Source: Xanthobacteraceae bacterium
GTDB taxonomy: Bacteria > Pseudomonadota > Alphaproteobacteria > Rhizobiales > Xanthobacteraceae
NCBI GenBank assembly: GCA_030038415.1
Contig: JASHOX010000095.1
Span: 1 to 59,349, forward strand
Direction of reading: 5' to 3'
Length of the DNA stretch: 59,349 nt
In this document: positions 28,201 to 37,154 of the stretch, piece by piece
How the letters are laid out: each line of letters starts with the position of its first letter
How positions within the stretch are numbered: position 1 is the stretch's first letter
Made by a program: the position numbers and the translations under genes
Notes under the pieces: model-generated
The model's database searches: none
What the model was told of the DNA's origin: nothing
Seen by the model: the letters and a program-made list of their open reading frames with translations, nothing else

Positions 28201-29574
28201 CTATGCCGCGGCAATGCGCGGCTCGCCGCCGCCCGGCGGCGGCACCGGCAAGCCGTCGGCGGCATATTCATTGAGCTTGTTACGCAGCGTGCGGATCGAA
28301 ATGCCGAGCACGTTGGCGGCATGCGTCCGATTGCCGAGGCAATGCTTGAGCGTCTGCAGGATGAGGTCGCGTTCGACCTCGGCAACGGTGCGGCCGACGA
28401 GCCCGCGCGACACCTGCTCGGCGGCGAATGCCGCGTGCGCCACCGCCGGCGCGCTCCTCTGCTGATCGAGCCGAGTGCCGTCCGGCGTGAGGATGGCCTC
28501 GGGCCCGATCTCCTCGCCGCTCGCCATCAGCACGGCGCGATGCATGGTGTTTTCCAGCTCGCGCACATTGCCGGGCCAATAATTCAGCGTCAGCGTGCGG
28601 CGCGAGTCTTGCGACAGCGGCCGCGCCGTCACGCCGTTGGCGGCGGCGTATTTCTTGACGAAATATTCGGCAAGCTCGATTACGTCAGCCGGCCGCTCGC
28701 GCAGCGGCGGGATTTTCAAATTCACGACGTTAAGCCGGAACAGCAAATCCTCGCGGAAAGAGCCGTCGCGGACCGCCTCGGCGAGGTTGCGGTTGGAGGT
28801 GGCGATGATGCGGATGTCGATCGGCACCGGCCTGGTGCCGCCGACGCGATCGATGACGCGTTCCTGGATCGCGCGCAGGAGCTTGGCCTGCAATCGTACG
28901 TCGATCTCGGAAATCTCGTCGAGCAACAGCGTGCCGCCGTTGGCCTCCTCGAACTTGCCGACGCGGCGCGCCACGGCGCCGGTGAATGCGCCCTTTTCGT
29001 GGCCGAACAATTCGGATTCCAGAAGCGTTTCCGGAATTGCCGCGCAGTTGACGCAGATCAGCGGCTTCTTGGCGCGGTTCGACCGGGCGTGCACGTAGCG
29101 CGCCAAGACTTCCTTGCCGGTGCCGGAATCGCCGGTGATCAGCACCGAGGCTTCGCTGCCGGCGACCTGCTGCGCCAGCTTGACGACCCGCGCCATGGCG
29201 TCGTCGCGGTAGATCAATTCGCGCCGGTCGTCGGCGACCGCCGCCAGCACCGCGGCGATCAGCTCGGCGTCGGGCGGCAGCGGGATATATTCCTTGGCGC
29301 CGGCCTGGATGGCGGCGACCGCGGCGCGCGCGTCGGTGGCGGTGCCGCAGGCGACGATCGGCGCGTGGATATGCTCGGCCTCGAGCCCGGCTACCAGGTC
29401 GCGGATACTGACCGCGACGTCGACCATCAAGAGGTCGGCGCCGCGGCCGGAGCGCAGCACGGCGAGCGCCTGCGCGATATCCGCAGCGTGGGTGACCTGC
29501 GCGCCCTTGTCCATCGCGAGCTTGGTCGCGGTGGTGAGCTGGCCGTTGAGCGTACCGACGATCAAAAGGCGCAT
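28201..29574 (-). CDS. flbD: Sigma-54-dependent flagellar activator FlbD
   Basis: A 457-residue sigma-54 activator that switches on late flagellar genes. Order: an N-terminal receiver-like domain (1-~115), AAA+ domain with Walker A GDSGTGKE, the sigma-54 contact loop GAFTGA and Walker B GGTLLLDEIS, then a Fis-type helix-turn-helix (THAANVLGISIRTLRNKLNEY). The receiver keeps an aspartate (LLMVDV) but lacks the acidic pocket: the opening is LLIVGTLNGQL, as I recall for Caulobacter FlbD. It is the last gene of the fliF operon, as in Caulobacter. Confidence 0.92.
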   Translation of the reverse strand: MRLLIVGTLNGQLTTATKLAMDKGAQVTHAADIAQALAVLRSGRGADLLMVDVAVSIRDLVAGLEAEHIHAPIVACGTATDARAAVAAIQAGAKEYIPLPPDAELIAAVLAAVADDRRELIYRDDAMARVVKLAQQVAGSEASVLITGDSGTGKEVLARYVHARSNRAKKPLICVNCAAIPETLLESELFGHEKGAFTGAVARRVGKFEEANGGTLLLDEISEIDVRLQAKLLRAIQERVIDRVGGTRPVPIDIRIIATSNRNLAEAVRDGSFREDLLFRLNVVNLKIPPLRERPADVIELAEYFVKKYAAANGVTARPLSQDSRRTLTLNYWPGNVRELENTMHRAVLMASGEEIGPEAILTPDGTRLDQQRSAPAVAHAAFAAEQVSRGLVGRTVAEVERDLILQTLKHCLGNRTHAANVLGISIRTLRNKLNEYAADGLPVPPPGGGEPRIAAA

Positions 29575-29606
29575 CTTGTTATTCCTTCTTCGCTAAGCGG
29601 AGCGAA

Positions 29607-29957
29607 TTACGATCTCTCTGCCTTGATGATTTCCGTCATGGTCACGCCGAGTTTCTCTTCCACCAGGACGACTTCGCCGCGGGCCACCAGGCGGTTGTTG
29701 ACGTAGATGTCGATCGCCTCGCCGACTTTGCGGTCGAGCTCGAGCACGGTGCCGGGTCCGATCTTGAGCAGGTCGCCGATATCCATGCGCGCACGGCCGA
29801 GCACCGCGGAGACCTTTACCGGTACATCGAACACCGCTTCGAGATCGGACGCGACGCGCGTCGTCGGTCCATCCGGCTCCGCCGTGAGCGGCGGCGCGTC
29901 GATCACTGCTCCGTCGGCCTCGAGATTGGGCAGCGGGATTTTGTCATCCTCACTCAT
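29607..29957 (-). CDS. fliN: Flagellar motor switch protein FliN
   Basis: A 116-residue C-ring protein of the flagellar switch. The SpoA domain occupies the C-terminal two thirds: DVPVKVSAVLGRARMDIGDLL, GTVLELDRKVGEAIDIYVNNRLVARGEVV and VEEKLGVTMTEII. The N-terminal ~40 residues are an acidic Pro-rich tail. It starts at the ATG at 29957, overlapping the end of fliH by 8 nt, so the two are translationally coupled. Confidence 0.92.
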   Translation of the reverse strand: MSEDDKIPLPNLEADGAVIDAPPLTAEPDGPTTRVASDLEAVFDVPVKVSAVLGRARMDIGDLLKIGPGTVLELDRKVGEAIDIYVNNRLVARGEVVLVEEKLGVTMTEIIKAERS

Positions 29958-30618
29958 GCTCTGATCTCCTCAACGTCTCGTGGGAGGCGGTGACATTGCG
30001 GCGCGCGCCGATATAGCCGTCGACCGCCGCGGTGATCGCCGCGTCGGCGGCGGCGCGGTCGCGATTGATGCCGCCGTCGGCCCACTCGATACGGCAGTCG
30101 CCGAGCGCGATATCGGGTTCGGCGAGCACGACGAGCCGGCCCTCGAAGCTGCGCGCGCGCACGATGTCGTCGAGTTTCTCCTTGGCGACGGCGTACAGCG
30201 CGTCGTTGACGCGCACCGCGATATGCGGCGCGGTGACGAGCTGGCGGAAGCAGTCGCTGGCCAGCGCCGAGATTTCGGCGAACGGCTCGCGGGCGATCAA
30301 GGCCGGCGCCAGCTTGCGCGCTACCGCGACCGCAACCTCGACCGCCTCGCATTCGAGCCGGGTCTCGATAGCCGCCAGCGCGCGGTTGGCCACGACGAGC
30401 GCCGCCGCGATGTGCTCGAGCGCGTCGGCCACGCGTCGGCCGGACTCGATCGTGGCATCGCTTTGCGCGTCGGCATAGCCTTTGCGATGCGCGGCGGCTT
30501 CGGCATCGGCGACTTTGAGCGCGTGCTCGGCCAGCGTGATCACCATTCGCGCCGGCTTGCCTTCGGCGGCGTCGGCAAAGTCGGTGTCGAACAGGAATTT
30601 TTTGGTCGCTGCGTTCAT
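29950..30618 (-). CDS. fliH: Flagellar export regulator FliH (FlbE-like)
   Basis: A 222-residue protein between fliG and fliN, the position of fliH/flbE. FliH holds and inhibits the export ATPase FliI. The N-terminus (KKFLFDTDFA) and the alpha-helical stalk rich in Ala/Glu/Arg precede a C-terminal domain with LVVLAEPDIALGDCRIEWADGG, a recurrent FliH-family feature. Sequence similarity is weak, so the call leans on gene order. Confidence 0.75.
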   Translation of the reverse strand: MNAATKKFLFDTDFADAAEGKPARMVITLAEHALKVADAEAAAHRKGYADAQSDATIESGRRVADALEHIAAALVVANRALAAIETRLECEAVEVAVAVARKLAPALIAREPFAEISALASDCFRQLVTAPHIAVRVNDALYAVAKEKLDDIVRARSFEGRLVVLAEPDIALGDCRIEWADGGINRDRAAADAAITAAVDGYIGARRNVTASHETLRRSEHE

Positions 30619-30655
30619 CTTCGGAGTCTTGCCATCGTCTTGACGGAACTGCGTC

Positions 30656-31768
30656 TCAATAGATCAGTTCTTCTTCGCCGCGGGTCTTGGAGATGACGAT
30701 CTCGCCCTTGGCGGCGAGATCCTTGGCGAGATTGACCAGCATCGCCTGCGCTTCGTCGACTTCGCGCAACCGCACCGGACCCATGGCCTGCATATCGTCC
30801 ATCAGCATCTTGGCGGCGCGCGTCGACATGTTGGACAGGAAGAACTGACGCACCGGCTCGGCGGCGCCCTTGAGCGCGACGGCGAGCTTGTCCTTTTCGA
30901 CGTGGCGCATCAGCGTCTGCGCCGAAGCGACGTCCAGCTTGGACAGATCGTCGAATGTGAACATCAGGGTCTTGATGCGCTCGGCGCTTTCGCGATTGTC
31001 CTCTTCGAGCGCGGTCAGGAACCGCGTTTCGGTTTGCCGGTCGAAATTGTTGAAGATCTCGGCCATGACTTCGTGCGCGTCGCGCCGGCGGGTCTGCGAC
31101 AGGTTCGACATGAATTCGGTGCGCAGCGTCTGCTCGACGCGCTCGAGCACTTCCTTCTGCACCGCTTCCATGCGCAGCATGCGGTTGACCACGTCGAGCG
31201 CCAGATCCTCCGGCAGAATTGCGAGCACGCGCGCGGCGTGCTCGGGGCCGATCTTCGACAACACCACGGCTACCGTCTGTGGGTACTCGTTCTTGAGACA
31301 GTTGGCGAGCACCTCTTCCTGAACATTGGAAAGCTTCTCCCACATGTTGCGGCCGGCCGGCCCGCGGATTTCTTCCATGATGATGCCGACGCGTTCTGGC
31401 GGCAGATAGGACTGCAGCAGGCGCTCGGTCGCCTCGTAAGTGCCCATGATCGCGCCGGAGGCCGACATGCGCGATACGAATTCGAGCAACAGATTTTCGA
31501 CCTGCTCGGCTTCGATGGTGCCGATCGTCGACATCAACATGGAGATCTGACGTAATTCGTCGTCGTCGAGCATGCTCCAAATCTTGGCGCCGTGGTGTTC
31601 GCCGAGCGCCAGCAGCAGAACCGCCGCACGCTCCGGTCCGCGCAGCGGACGCTTGGGCGGCGGCGCATGCGTCGCCTTGCCGGCAAGGCTCGCCAAAGCG
31701 CTGGCGATTTCGCTTTGCGCGGTCTCGTGCTGCTTCGGGTCGTCTTTTGCTGCTGGGGGTGTGGCCAT
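30656..31768 (-). CDS. fliG: Flagellar motor switch protein FliG
   Basis: A 370-residue C-ring protein that couples the rotor to the stator. Middle and C-terminal armadillo-type domains are seen: [30 protein letters not shown], then a torque-helix region with [12 protein letters not shown] and the end [21 protein letters not shown]. The ATG at 31768 is just upstream of where fliF ends (6-nt gap), and the next gene starts 37 nt after it. Confidence 0.95.
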   Translation of the reverse strand: MATPPAAKDDPKQHETAQSEIASALASLAGKATHAPPPKRPLRGPERAAVLLLALGEHHGAKIWSMLDDDELRQISMLMSTIGTIEAEQVENLLLEFVSRMSASGAIMGTYEATERLLQSYLPPERVGIIMEEIRGPAGRNMWEKLSNVQEEVLANCLKNEYPQTVAVVLSKIGPEHAARVLAILPEDLALDVVNRMLRMEAVQKEVLERVEQTLRTEFMSNLSQTRRRDAHEVMAEIFNNFDRQTETRFLTALEEDNRESAERIKTLMFTFDDLSKLDVASAQTLMRHVEKDKLAVALKGAAEPVRQFFLSNMSTRAAKMLMDDMQAMGPVRLREVDEAQAMLVNLAKDLAAKGEIVISKTRGEEELIY

Positions 31769-31774
31769 GGTCGA

Positions 31775-33436
31775 TCAGGCGGCGGCGCTGTCGTTCAGCC
31801 AGGAGCGGATGATGGAAACGGTTTCGCGGGGGTTTTTGTCGGCGAGCTCGCCGACCTTTTGCACGGACTGGGCGTGGACCTGGCCCTGGATCTGGGCAAT
31901 GTCGATCATCTTTGATGTCTGGCTCGATTCTGCCGCCTTGGCGGGATCGACGCCTTCCTCGGTGAGGGTGGCGGCCGTTATCGCCGCCAAGCCTTCGCCG
32001 GCCGCCGCGCCGCGCGGCAATGCCGCCAAAGCGCGCTCGTCCGGAGCGATGATGCGGCGGACTAGCGGGCGCACCACCAGGAGCAGCACGATCAGACCGA
32101 GCACGCCCATCACCAGCGTTTCGATCAGGCTCATGATGTCATCTTTGGTGAAATGCAGCATGGACAGCCAGCCGGTCGGCTCGACAATGGGATTGGCCGG
32201 AGTTTCGGCAAAGCGCAGGTTGACGACCTGGACCTGGTCGCCGCGTTTCTGGTCGAAACCGATCGCCGAGCGCACCAGCGCCGCAATCTGATCGAGCTCC
32301 TCCTTGCTGCGCGGTTGGTAGGTGACGTTGCCCTTATCGTCCTTGGCATAGGTGCCGTCGACCAGGACGGCGACCGAAAGGCGATTGAGCCTGCCGCCTT
32401 CGATCACTTCCGTCTTCGTCGTCTTGGAGATCTCATAATTGACGATTTCCTCGGACTTGCGGCTCTGGTCGCGCGGGCTGGCATTCGCCGCGGCGGCGGG
32501 CTGGCGCTGATTGGCGCCGGGCAGCTCGTTGCCCACCGTGACCTCGTTGTTGCTCTGGCCCGATGCGGAGGTTTCCTCCCGGGTCTGGCTGGAGCGGACG
32601 ACGCGGCCGTCGGGATCAAATTTGTCCGAAGTCTGGGTAATGCGGTTGAAATCGAAATCGGCGGCGACTTGCACGCGCGAATGGCCCGGCCCGACCACCG
32701 AGGAGACGATCGACTCAACCTGTTCGCGCAAATGCTTCTCGTAGGCCGCTTGGCGTTCGTCGGCGGCGACGCCGCCGGCGGTCGTGTCGTCGCTGGCGCC
32801 GTCCGCCAGCAATTGGCCCTGTTCGTCGACGATCGAGATGCGCTGTGGCCGCAAGTCGGATACCGCGGTGGCAACGAGATGGCGGATGGCGCGGACTTGT
32901 GACGACTGCAGCGTGCCGCGTAGCTTCAGCACGATGGAGGCAGAAGGCTCGATCTTGTCGCGGGAAAACAGCGGCCGATCCGGCAGAACCAGATGCACCC
33001 GCGCGTCTTCGACTTGATCGAGGGTGCGGATGGTGCGCGCCAGCTCGCCTTCCAGCGCGCGCAGCTTATCGATGTTCTGCACGAAGCTCGTGGTGCCCAG
33101 CGCATCCGACTTGTCGAAAATCTCGTAGCCGACGCCGCCGCCCTTGGGCAGGCCGTTTTCGGCCAGCGTCATGCGCAGCCGCGCCACCTTATCGCGCGGT
33201 ACCATGATGACGTTGCCGTCGTTACGCAGTTCGTAGGTGATGCCTTCGTGGTCGAGTTCCTTGGCGATCGAGGCGGAATCCTCCAACGACAAGTCGGTGA
33301 ACAGCGGAGTCATCTGCGGCGTCGTCACGCGCAGAATGAGAAAGGCGAAGAAGCCGATGAGCGCAAGAGTGACCGCGCCCATCGCCGCAATGCGCGGCGC
33401 GCCGAGCGTTTTGGCGAACTCCACCAGACTTTGCAC
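31775..33436 (-). CDS. fliF: Flagellar MS-ring protein FliF
   Basis: A 553-residue inner-membrane ring protein, first gene of the operon. TM1 (ALIGFFAFLIL) follows a short N-terminus, and the periplasmic ring-building domains include MTLAENGLPKGGGVGYEIFD and RVHLVLPDRPLFSR. TM2 (VMGVLGLIVLLLVVRPL) precedes the cytoplasmic FliG-binding tail ending in IRSWLNDS. I chose the GTG at 33436, 7 nt after ggggaa; the TTG at 33481 is in frame but would extend into the promoter region. Confidence 0.92.
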   Translation of the reverse strand: MQSLVEFAKTLGAPRIAAMGAVTLALIGFFAFLILRVTTPQMTPLFTDLSLEDSASIAKELDHEGITYELRNDGNVIMVPRDKVARLRMTLAENGLPKGGGVGYEIFDKSDALGTTSFVQNIDKLRALEGELARTIRTLDQVEDARVHLVLPDRPLFSRDKIEPSASIVLKLRGTLQSSQVRAIRHLVATAVSDLRPQRISIVDEQGQLLADGASDDTTAGGVAADERQAAYEKHLREQVESIVSSVVGPGHSRVQVAADFDFNRITQTSDKFDPDGRVVRSSQTREETSASGQSNNEVTVGNELPGANQRQPAAAANASPRDQSRKSEEIVNYEISKTTKTEVIEGGRLNRLSVAVLVDGTYAKDDKGNVTYQPRSKEELDQIAALVRSAIGFDQKRGDQVQVVNLRFAETPANPIVEPTGWLSMLHFTKDDIMSLIETLVMGVLGLIVLLLVVRPLVRRIIAPDERALAALPRGAAAGEGLAAITAATLTEEGVDPAKAAESSQTSKMIDIAQIQGQVHAQSVQKVGELADKNPRETVSIIRSWLNDSAAA

Positions 33437-33499
33437 CGAGCTTTCCCCCGCGCAGCGACGCGCAAGCGCCTCACTCGGCAAGATTTGCCCGGTGGATGG

Positions 33500-33514
33500 T
33501 TAGCGCCCGGTTAA
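33500..33514 (-). promoter_or_regulatory. CtrA-type box upstream of fliF
   Basis: The minus strand reads TTAAccgggcgCTAA: one mismatch from TTAA-N7-TTAA. It lies 64 nt upstream of the fliF GTG start. The fliF operon is a known CtrA target in Caulobacter, so a CtrA-type box here fits expectation. Confidence 0.5.
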
Positions 33515-33753
33515 TAAAGGCCGGAATTGCGCTAACTTGCGTTCGTCTCTCGTTTTCGGTCCGAGAGGGCGACGAGCCGGCGACGACAGCCGGTCAGGAG
33601 GGCTGTCACAACGGCCAAGCGCGGCCGGCGACTCGAGGCTGCGTCTTTCCGGGACCGCTGCATCGGCCTGTCGATGATCGAGCGATCGAGAATACAAGGA
33701 CGCCAGCCACGCCGTCCGGCGTTGGCAATTCGGTAAGATCGATTAAGCGGGAG

Positions 33754-34029
33754 TTACTGTCGATATTGCTGGATGCGGGTCGTGCGCAATCCGGCGAGGC
33801 CGTGCTGGTCGATCGAATATTGCCAGGACAGGAATTCCTCGACCGTCAGGGTGTAGCGGCTGCACGCCTCTTCGAGCGACAGCAGTCCGCCGCGCACCGC
33901 GGCGACCACCTCTGCCTTGCGGCGGATGACCCAACGCTTCGTCCCTGGCGCCGGCAAATCGGCGATGGTCAGGGGGGAACCGTCCGGCCCGATGACGTAT
34001 TTAACCCTCGGGCGATGGGGTTCGGTCAT
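33754..34029 (-). CDS. sciP: CtrA inhibitor SciP (DUF1153)
   Basis: A 91-residue helix-turn-helix protein that binds CtrA-controlled promoters and blocks CtrA-dependent transcription. The pattern MTEPHRPRVKYVIGPDGSPL and the conserved helices RRKAEVVAAVRGGLLSLEEA and RYTLTVEEFLSWQ match the DUF1153 family. The ATG at 34029 is the normal family start; a longer in-frame start at 34074 is unlikely. The gene sits between flgD and fliF on the same strand. Confidence 0.88.
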   Translation of the reverse strand: MTEPHRPRVKYVIGPDGSPLTIADLPAPGTKRWVIRRKAEVVAAVRGGLLSLEEACSRYTLTVEEFLSWQYSIDQHGLAGLRTTRIQQYRQ

Positions 34030-34080
34030 ATTCACTCTCACAACTCGACGACTACAGTGGGCGACCTTACGCACGGCCGC

Positions 34081-34095
34081 TTAAAATTTGCCTAA
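34081..34095 (-). promoter_or_regulatory. CtrA-type box upstream of sciP
   Basis: The minus strand reads TTAGgcaaattTTAA, one mismatch from TTAA-N7-TTAA, centred about 60 nt upstream of the sciP start. sciP is a CtrA target in Caulobacter, so this fits a negative feedback loop. Confidence 0.5.
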
Positions 34096-34211
34096 GCCGC
34101 GCACGCAATTGGCCGCAATTGATGCGGCGGATGGCATGGGACCGAAGTTGTGCCATGTCGGGACCGAGACCAATGGCCAAAACGGTAGGCTGGCAGATTC
34201 AGGGTCGGCTC

Positions 34212-34991
34212 CTAAAACAACTGGGTCAGGCTGTTGATCGCACTATTGAGGCTGCTGATCGAGCTGTTGAGGCTGCTCACGCCGCTGGTGAGTGCGCTGG
34301 TGCCGCTACTGCTGTTGATGGCTTGAATCGAGCTGAGCGAATAGCTCTGGCCGTTCACCGTGACCTCCGGCGGATTCTGCGAAAGATTGATGCCGGTCAC
34401 CGTGCCTGTCACTTGCGGGCTCACGGTCACCGACTGGCCGTTGGCATTGGTCGCGCTGATCGCCAGCGTGTACTGGCCGTCGGGCTCGGTGACCCCGCTC
34501 GAGCTCTGACCGCTCCAGGTATAAGTTTGCGTGCCGGAGTTGAGCGACACGGTGCCGGTATAGACGGTCTGGCCGCTTGAATTGGTGATGGTGACGTTGC
34601 CGGTTGCCGGCGACGGCGAGTTCAACGACCAGGTCGCCGGGCTGTTGGTGGCATTGGACAGTGTCGCAGTCGTGCCGGTCAGCGTGACGTTGGCGCCGAG
34701 GTATTGCATCGCCTGGGTCGCTTCGGTCGCCTGCTGCAGCGAGATCAGGGTCTGCATGTTGGTGTTCATGTCGACCTGCTGTTGCACCGAGGTGAACTCG
34801 ACCAGCTGCTGGGTGAACTGATTGGTGTCGAGCGGATCGAGCGGGTCCTGGTTCTGCAACTGCGTGGTCAGCAAGGTCAGAAACGAATTGAAATTGCTGG
34901 CGAGCTGGTTCAGCCCGGTGTTGCCGGTGGTGGCGGTATTCGTGGTGGAGCCCGTGGAGCTAGTCGTCGAAACTGCGGTGGTCGTCGTCAT
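34212..34991 (-). CDS. flgD: Flagellar hook-capping protein FlgD
   Basis: A 259-residue scaffold needed to assemble the hook. The conserved N-terminal block is NFNSFLTLLTTQLQNQDPLDPLDTNQFTQQLVEFTSVQQQ. It is followed by the FLgD Ig-like part (TWSGQSSSGVTEPDGQYTLAISA) and a C-terminal low-complexity tail with SSLNSS repeats. The first ~25 residues are Thr/Ser-rich. It starts 24 nt after fliK ends, probably one transcript. Confidence 0.93.
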   Translation of the reverse strand: MTTTTAVSTTSSTGSTTNTATTGNTGLNQLASNFNSFLTLLTTQLQNQDPLDPLDTNQFTQQLVEFTSVQQQVDMNTNMQTLISLQQATEATQAMQYLGANVTLTGTTATLSNATNSPATWSLNSPSPATGNVTITNSSGQTVYTGTVSLNSGTQTYTWSGQSSSGVTEPDGQYTLAISATNANGQSVTVSPQVTGTVTGINLSQNPPEVTVNGQSYSLSSIQAINSSSGTSALTSGVSSLNSSISSLNSAINSLTQLF

Positions 34992-35015
34992 GGTCGATCC
35001 TCAAACGATTGCCGT

Positions 35016-36875
35016 TCACACGGTGATGTCAATTCCGCTGCCGAGATTCCAGCGCGAGTAGATTTGTGTGGCGCCGACGGACGGCTGATCGGAATCGGGA
35101 ACGACCAGCTGTTGCGCCGGGCTCGACTGTGTGCCGCCGCCATTGTTGCCGCCGGTATTGGTTCCGGAGAAAGACTGATCGCGCAGTGAGAATTGCAGGC
35201 CGTTATCCGCGGTTTTCAATCCCGCTTGTTCGAGCGCGCGTTGCAGCTGCGGCTGCTGGCTTTGCAGAAGCGTGAGCGTCTCGGGACGGTCGACGGTGAC
35301 GTGCGACGTCACCTGACCATTGGAGTCGACGTCAAGGCGCACATCGATGCGACCAAGCTCCGGCGGATCGAGCCTGATGTCGAATTGGTTGGAGCCGGCC
35401 TGGGCGCGGGCGGCGATGGCGACCGGCAGGCCGGCGACCGAAACCGCGGCCGCCGGCGCTGTAGAGGATGCCGCGGCCCCGGTTTGGGTCGTCGCCGCAT
35501 TTGTCGTGAGAATACCGAAGGTCGGCAAATTGGCGGTCGCGGCCTTCACCGCATTGGTCGCGGTCTGAGCGCTCGATGGAGCGCCATTCGACGCCGTGGT
35601 CTCCACATGTGCGGTGATGGCATTGGCAGCCGGCGCTGCAGCCGCATCGGCGGGGGTGGCGGCAGGCGCCGCACCCTGTTGGGCAGCGTTGCCGGATGCT
35701 GCCGTCTTAGAACCGGTATCGGTGACAGCAGCCGGTTTCCCCGCCGCGGCGTCCGCCGTCGGGGTCTTACCGTCCGCTTGGCTAGTCGATTGAGCGCCCT
35801 GGGTCGCCTGTGCGGTCTGCGGCGTCTCGCCGTTTGTGCCGCCAAGAGAAATCTGATCGCCGATGTGTGGTGCGGTTGCGCGCGGCCGCGGCGCAGTCAC
35901 CGCTGCGCTCGTCGTTGAGCCCGCGGCTACCGGCGGTGACGACGAAAAATCGGCGCCCGTGACAATGGCGGCTGCGACTGGCACTGCGGGAGTGGTCGCA
36001 GCAGTCGGCGCCGTGGAGGTGGCTGGCGCGGCATTGCCGTCAGCGTTTGCGGCGCTGTCGTCGCCTTGCTTGTCGCCTGCGTTACCGTTCGTCTTTTTGC
36101 TCGCGGGCGGGGACGAGCCCGATGGCGCCGGGATGGCGCTCGCGGGGTCCGCCGTCAGAGCTGCCGCAGCGGCTGCCGCCGCGTCGGTTGCGTCAGTCGC
36201 CGGCGCCGCCGCTGCCGATGGCTTCGATGCTCCGGTAGCGGTTGCCGTTGCGTCGCCCGAGGTGATTGTCGCGGCGGTGGTTGCGCCATTATCGCCTGAG
36301 CTATCCTGTTGGGCGCTCGTGGTCGCGGTTGTGTCCGCGGTCGCCTTTGCGTTTGCCGCCGCGCTGGCCTTGGCCTTGGGCGCAGCCGCGACTTCCGTGA
36401 AGCCGTGAGCGATGACTACAGGCGGAATCACATTGCCGTTGGTGCTTGCGCTTGTGGCGGCTGTATTGGTCGTGCTGGCGCCGCTGCCGGCCGGGGTGCT
36501 TGAGTTTGCAGGATTCTGCCCGCTGGCAGCTTGGCTGGCATCCGCCGAGTTTCCAGCCGAGCCGGCTGGCGATGGTTGTTGCGCCCCTTGCGGGGAAGGC
36601 ACGGATTGGGCCGGCGCAACCGCTGTCGAGTTGAGTGGGGCCGCTGTCGGGCTGGGCGCGGACGAGCTTGATGCGGGCGCGCTTGGCGTGGACGAGTTTG
36701 GTCCTGGCGAGGCCGCCGGTGCAGGCGGACTCGGTGGTGCCGACGCCGCAGCATCAAGCAGCGCAGCGAACGGCTGCGAGGTGGTGTCTTGGCTGGATGA
36801 AGATGCCTGCATCCACGACGGCGGGAGCGAAATCGCAGCAGGTGAATCTGGCGCAATACTCGACATACTCGACAC
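35016..36875 (-). CDS. fliK: Flagellar hook-length control protein FliK
   Basis: A 619-residue secreted ruler protein. Residues 1 to ~480 are a low-complexity Ala/Thr/Ser/Pro linker of the type that varies greatly between species. The C-terminal domain is the Flg_hook pattern: FDIRLDPPELGRIDVRLDVD, TLTLLQSQQPQLQRALEQAGL. The likely start is the GTG at 36875, with agggg 6 nt upstream; an ATG lies 9 nt further on. Upstream of flgD on the same strand. Confidence 0.85.
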   Translation of the reverse strand: MSSMSSIAPDSPAAISLPPSWMQASSSSQDTTSQPFAALLDAAASAPPSPPAPAASPGPNSSTPSAPASSSSAPSPTAAPLNSTAVAPAQSVPSPQGAQQPSPAGSAGNSADASQAASGQNPANSSTPAGSGASTTNTAATSASTNGNVIPPVVIAHGFTEVAAAPKAKASAAANAKATADTTATTSAQQDSSGDNGATTAATITSGDATATATGASKPSAAAAPATDATDAAAAAAAALTADPASAIPAPSGSSPPASKKTNGNAGDKQGDDSAANADGNAAPATSTAPTAATTPAVPVAAAIVTGADFSSSPPVAAGSTTSAAVTAPRPRATAPHIGDQISLGGTNGETPQTAQATQGAQSTSQADGKTPTADAAAGKPAAVTDTGSKTAASGNAAQQGAAPAATPADAAAAPAANAITAHVETTASNGAPSSAQTATNAVKAATANLPTFGILTTNAATTQTGAAASSTAPAAAVSVAGLPVAIAARAQAGSNQFDIRLDPPELGRIDVRLDVDSNGQVTSHVTVDRPETLTLLQSQQPQLQRALEQAGLKTADNGLQFSLRDQSFSGTNTGGNNGGGTQSSPAQQLVVPDSDQPSVGATQIYSRWNLGSGIDITV

Positions 36876-37154
36876 TTGGAACCCCTAGAAGCGACATGGA
36901 CGCGATAGGTCTGCTTGTCGGCCTGCAACCCGCGGGCCAGCGCAAGACGATCGGCAAACTCCATGAATTCAAAGACTTACATTGATTGTGGGCAATTACT
37001 GACGGCAGTCTTTATCGTGTGGTCGGCAATTTTTGCCCGCAACAGGGGCTCAGGCTCAGTCGGCAGCCGCGGCCGTGGCGGAGCGTGGCTGCGGCCCATA
37101 TAATAAAGGTCGCTTAAGGCAACGGCGCACCGGGCGCTGGCCGGGGACACCCGT

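Noticed and set aside
37015..37045. A sigma-54-like motif (cggcaatttttgccc) upstream of fliK and mnmA
   Set aside because: The GG and GC elements are 8 or 9 bases apart instead of the required 10 on either strand.
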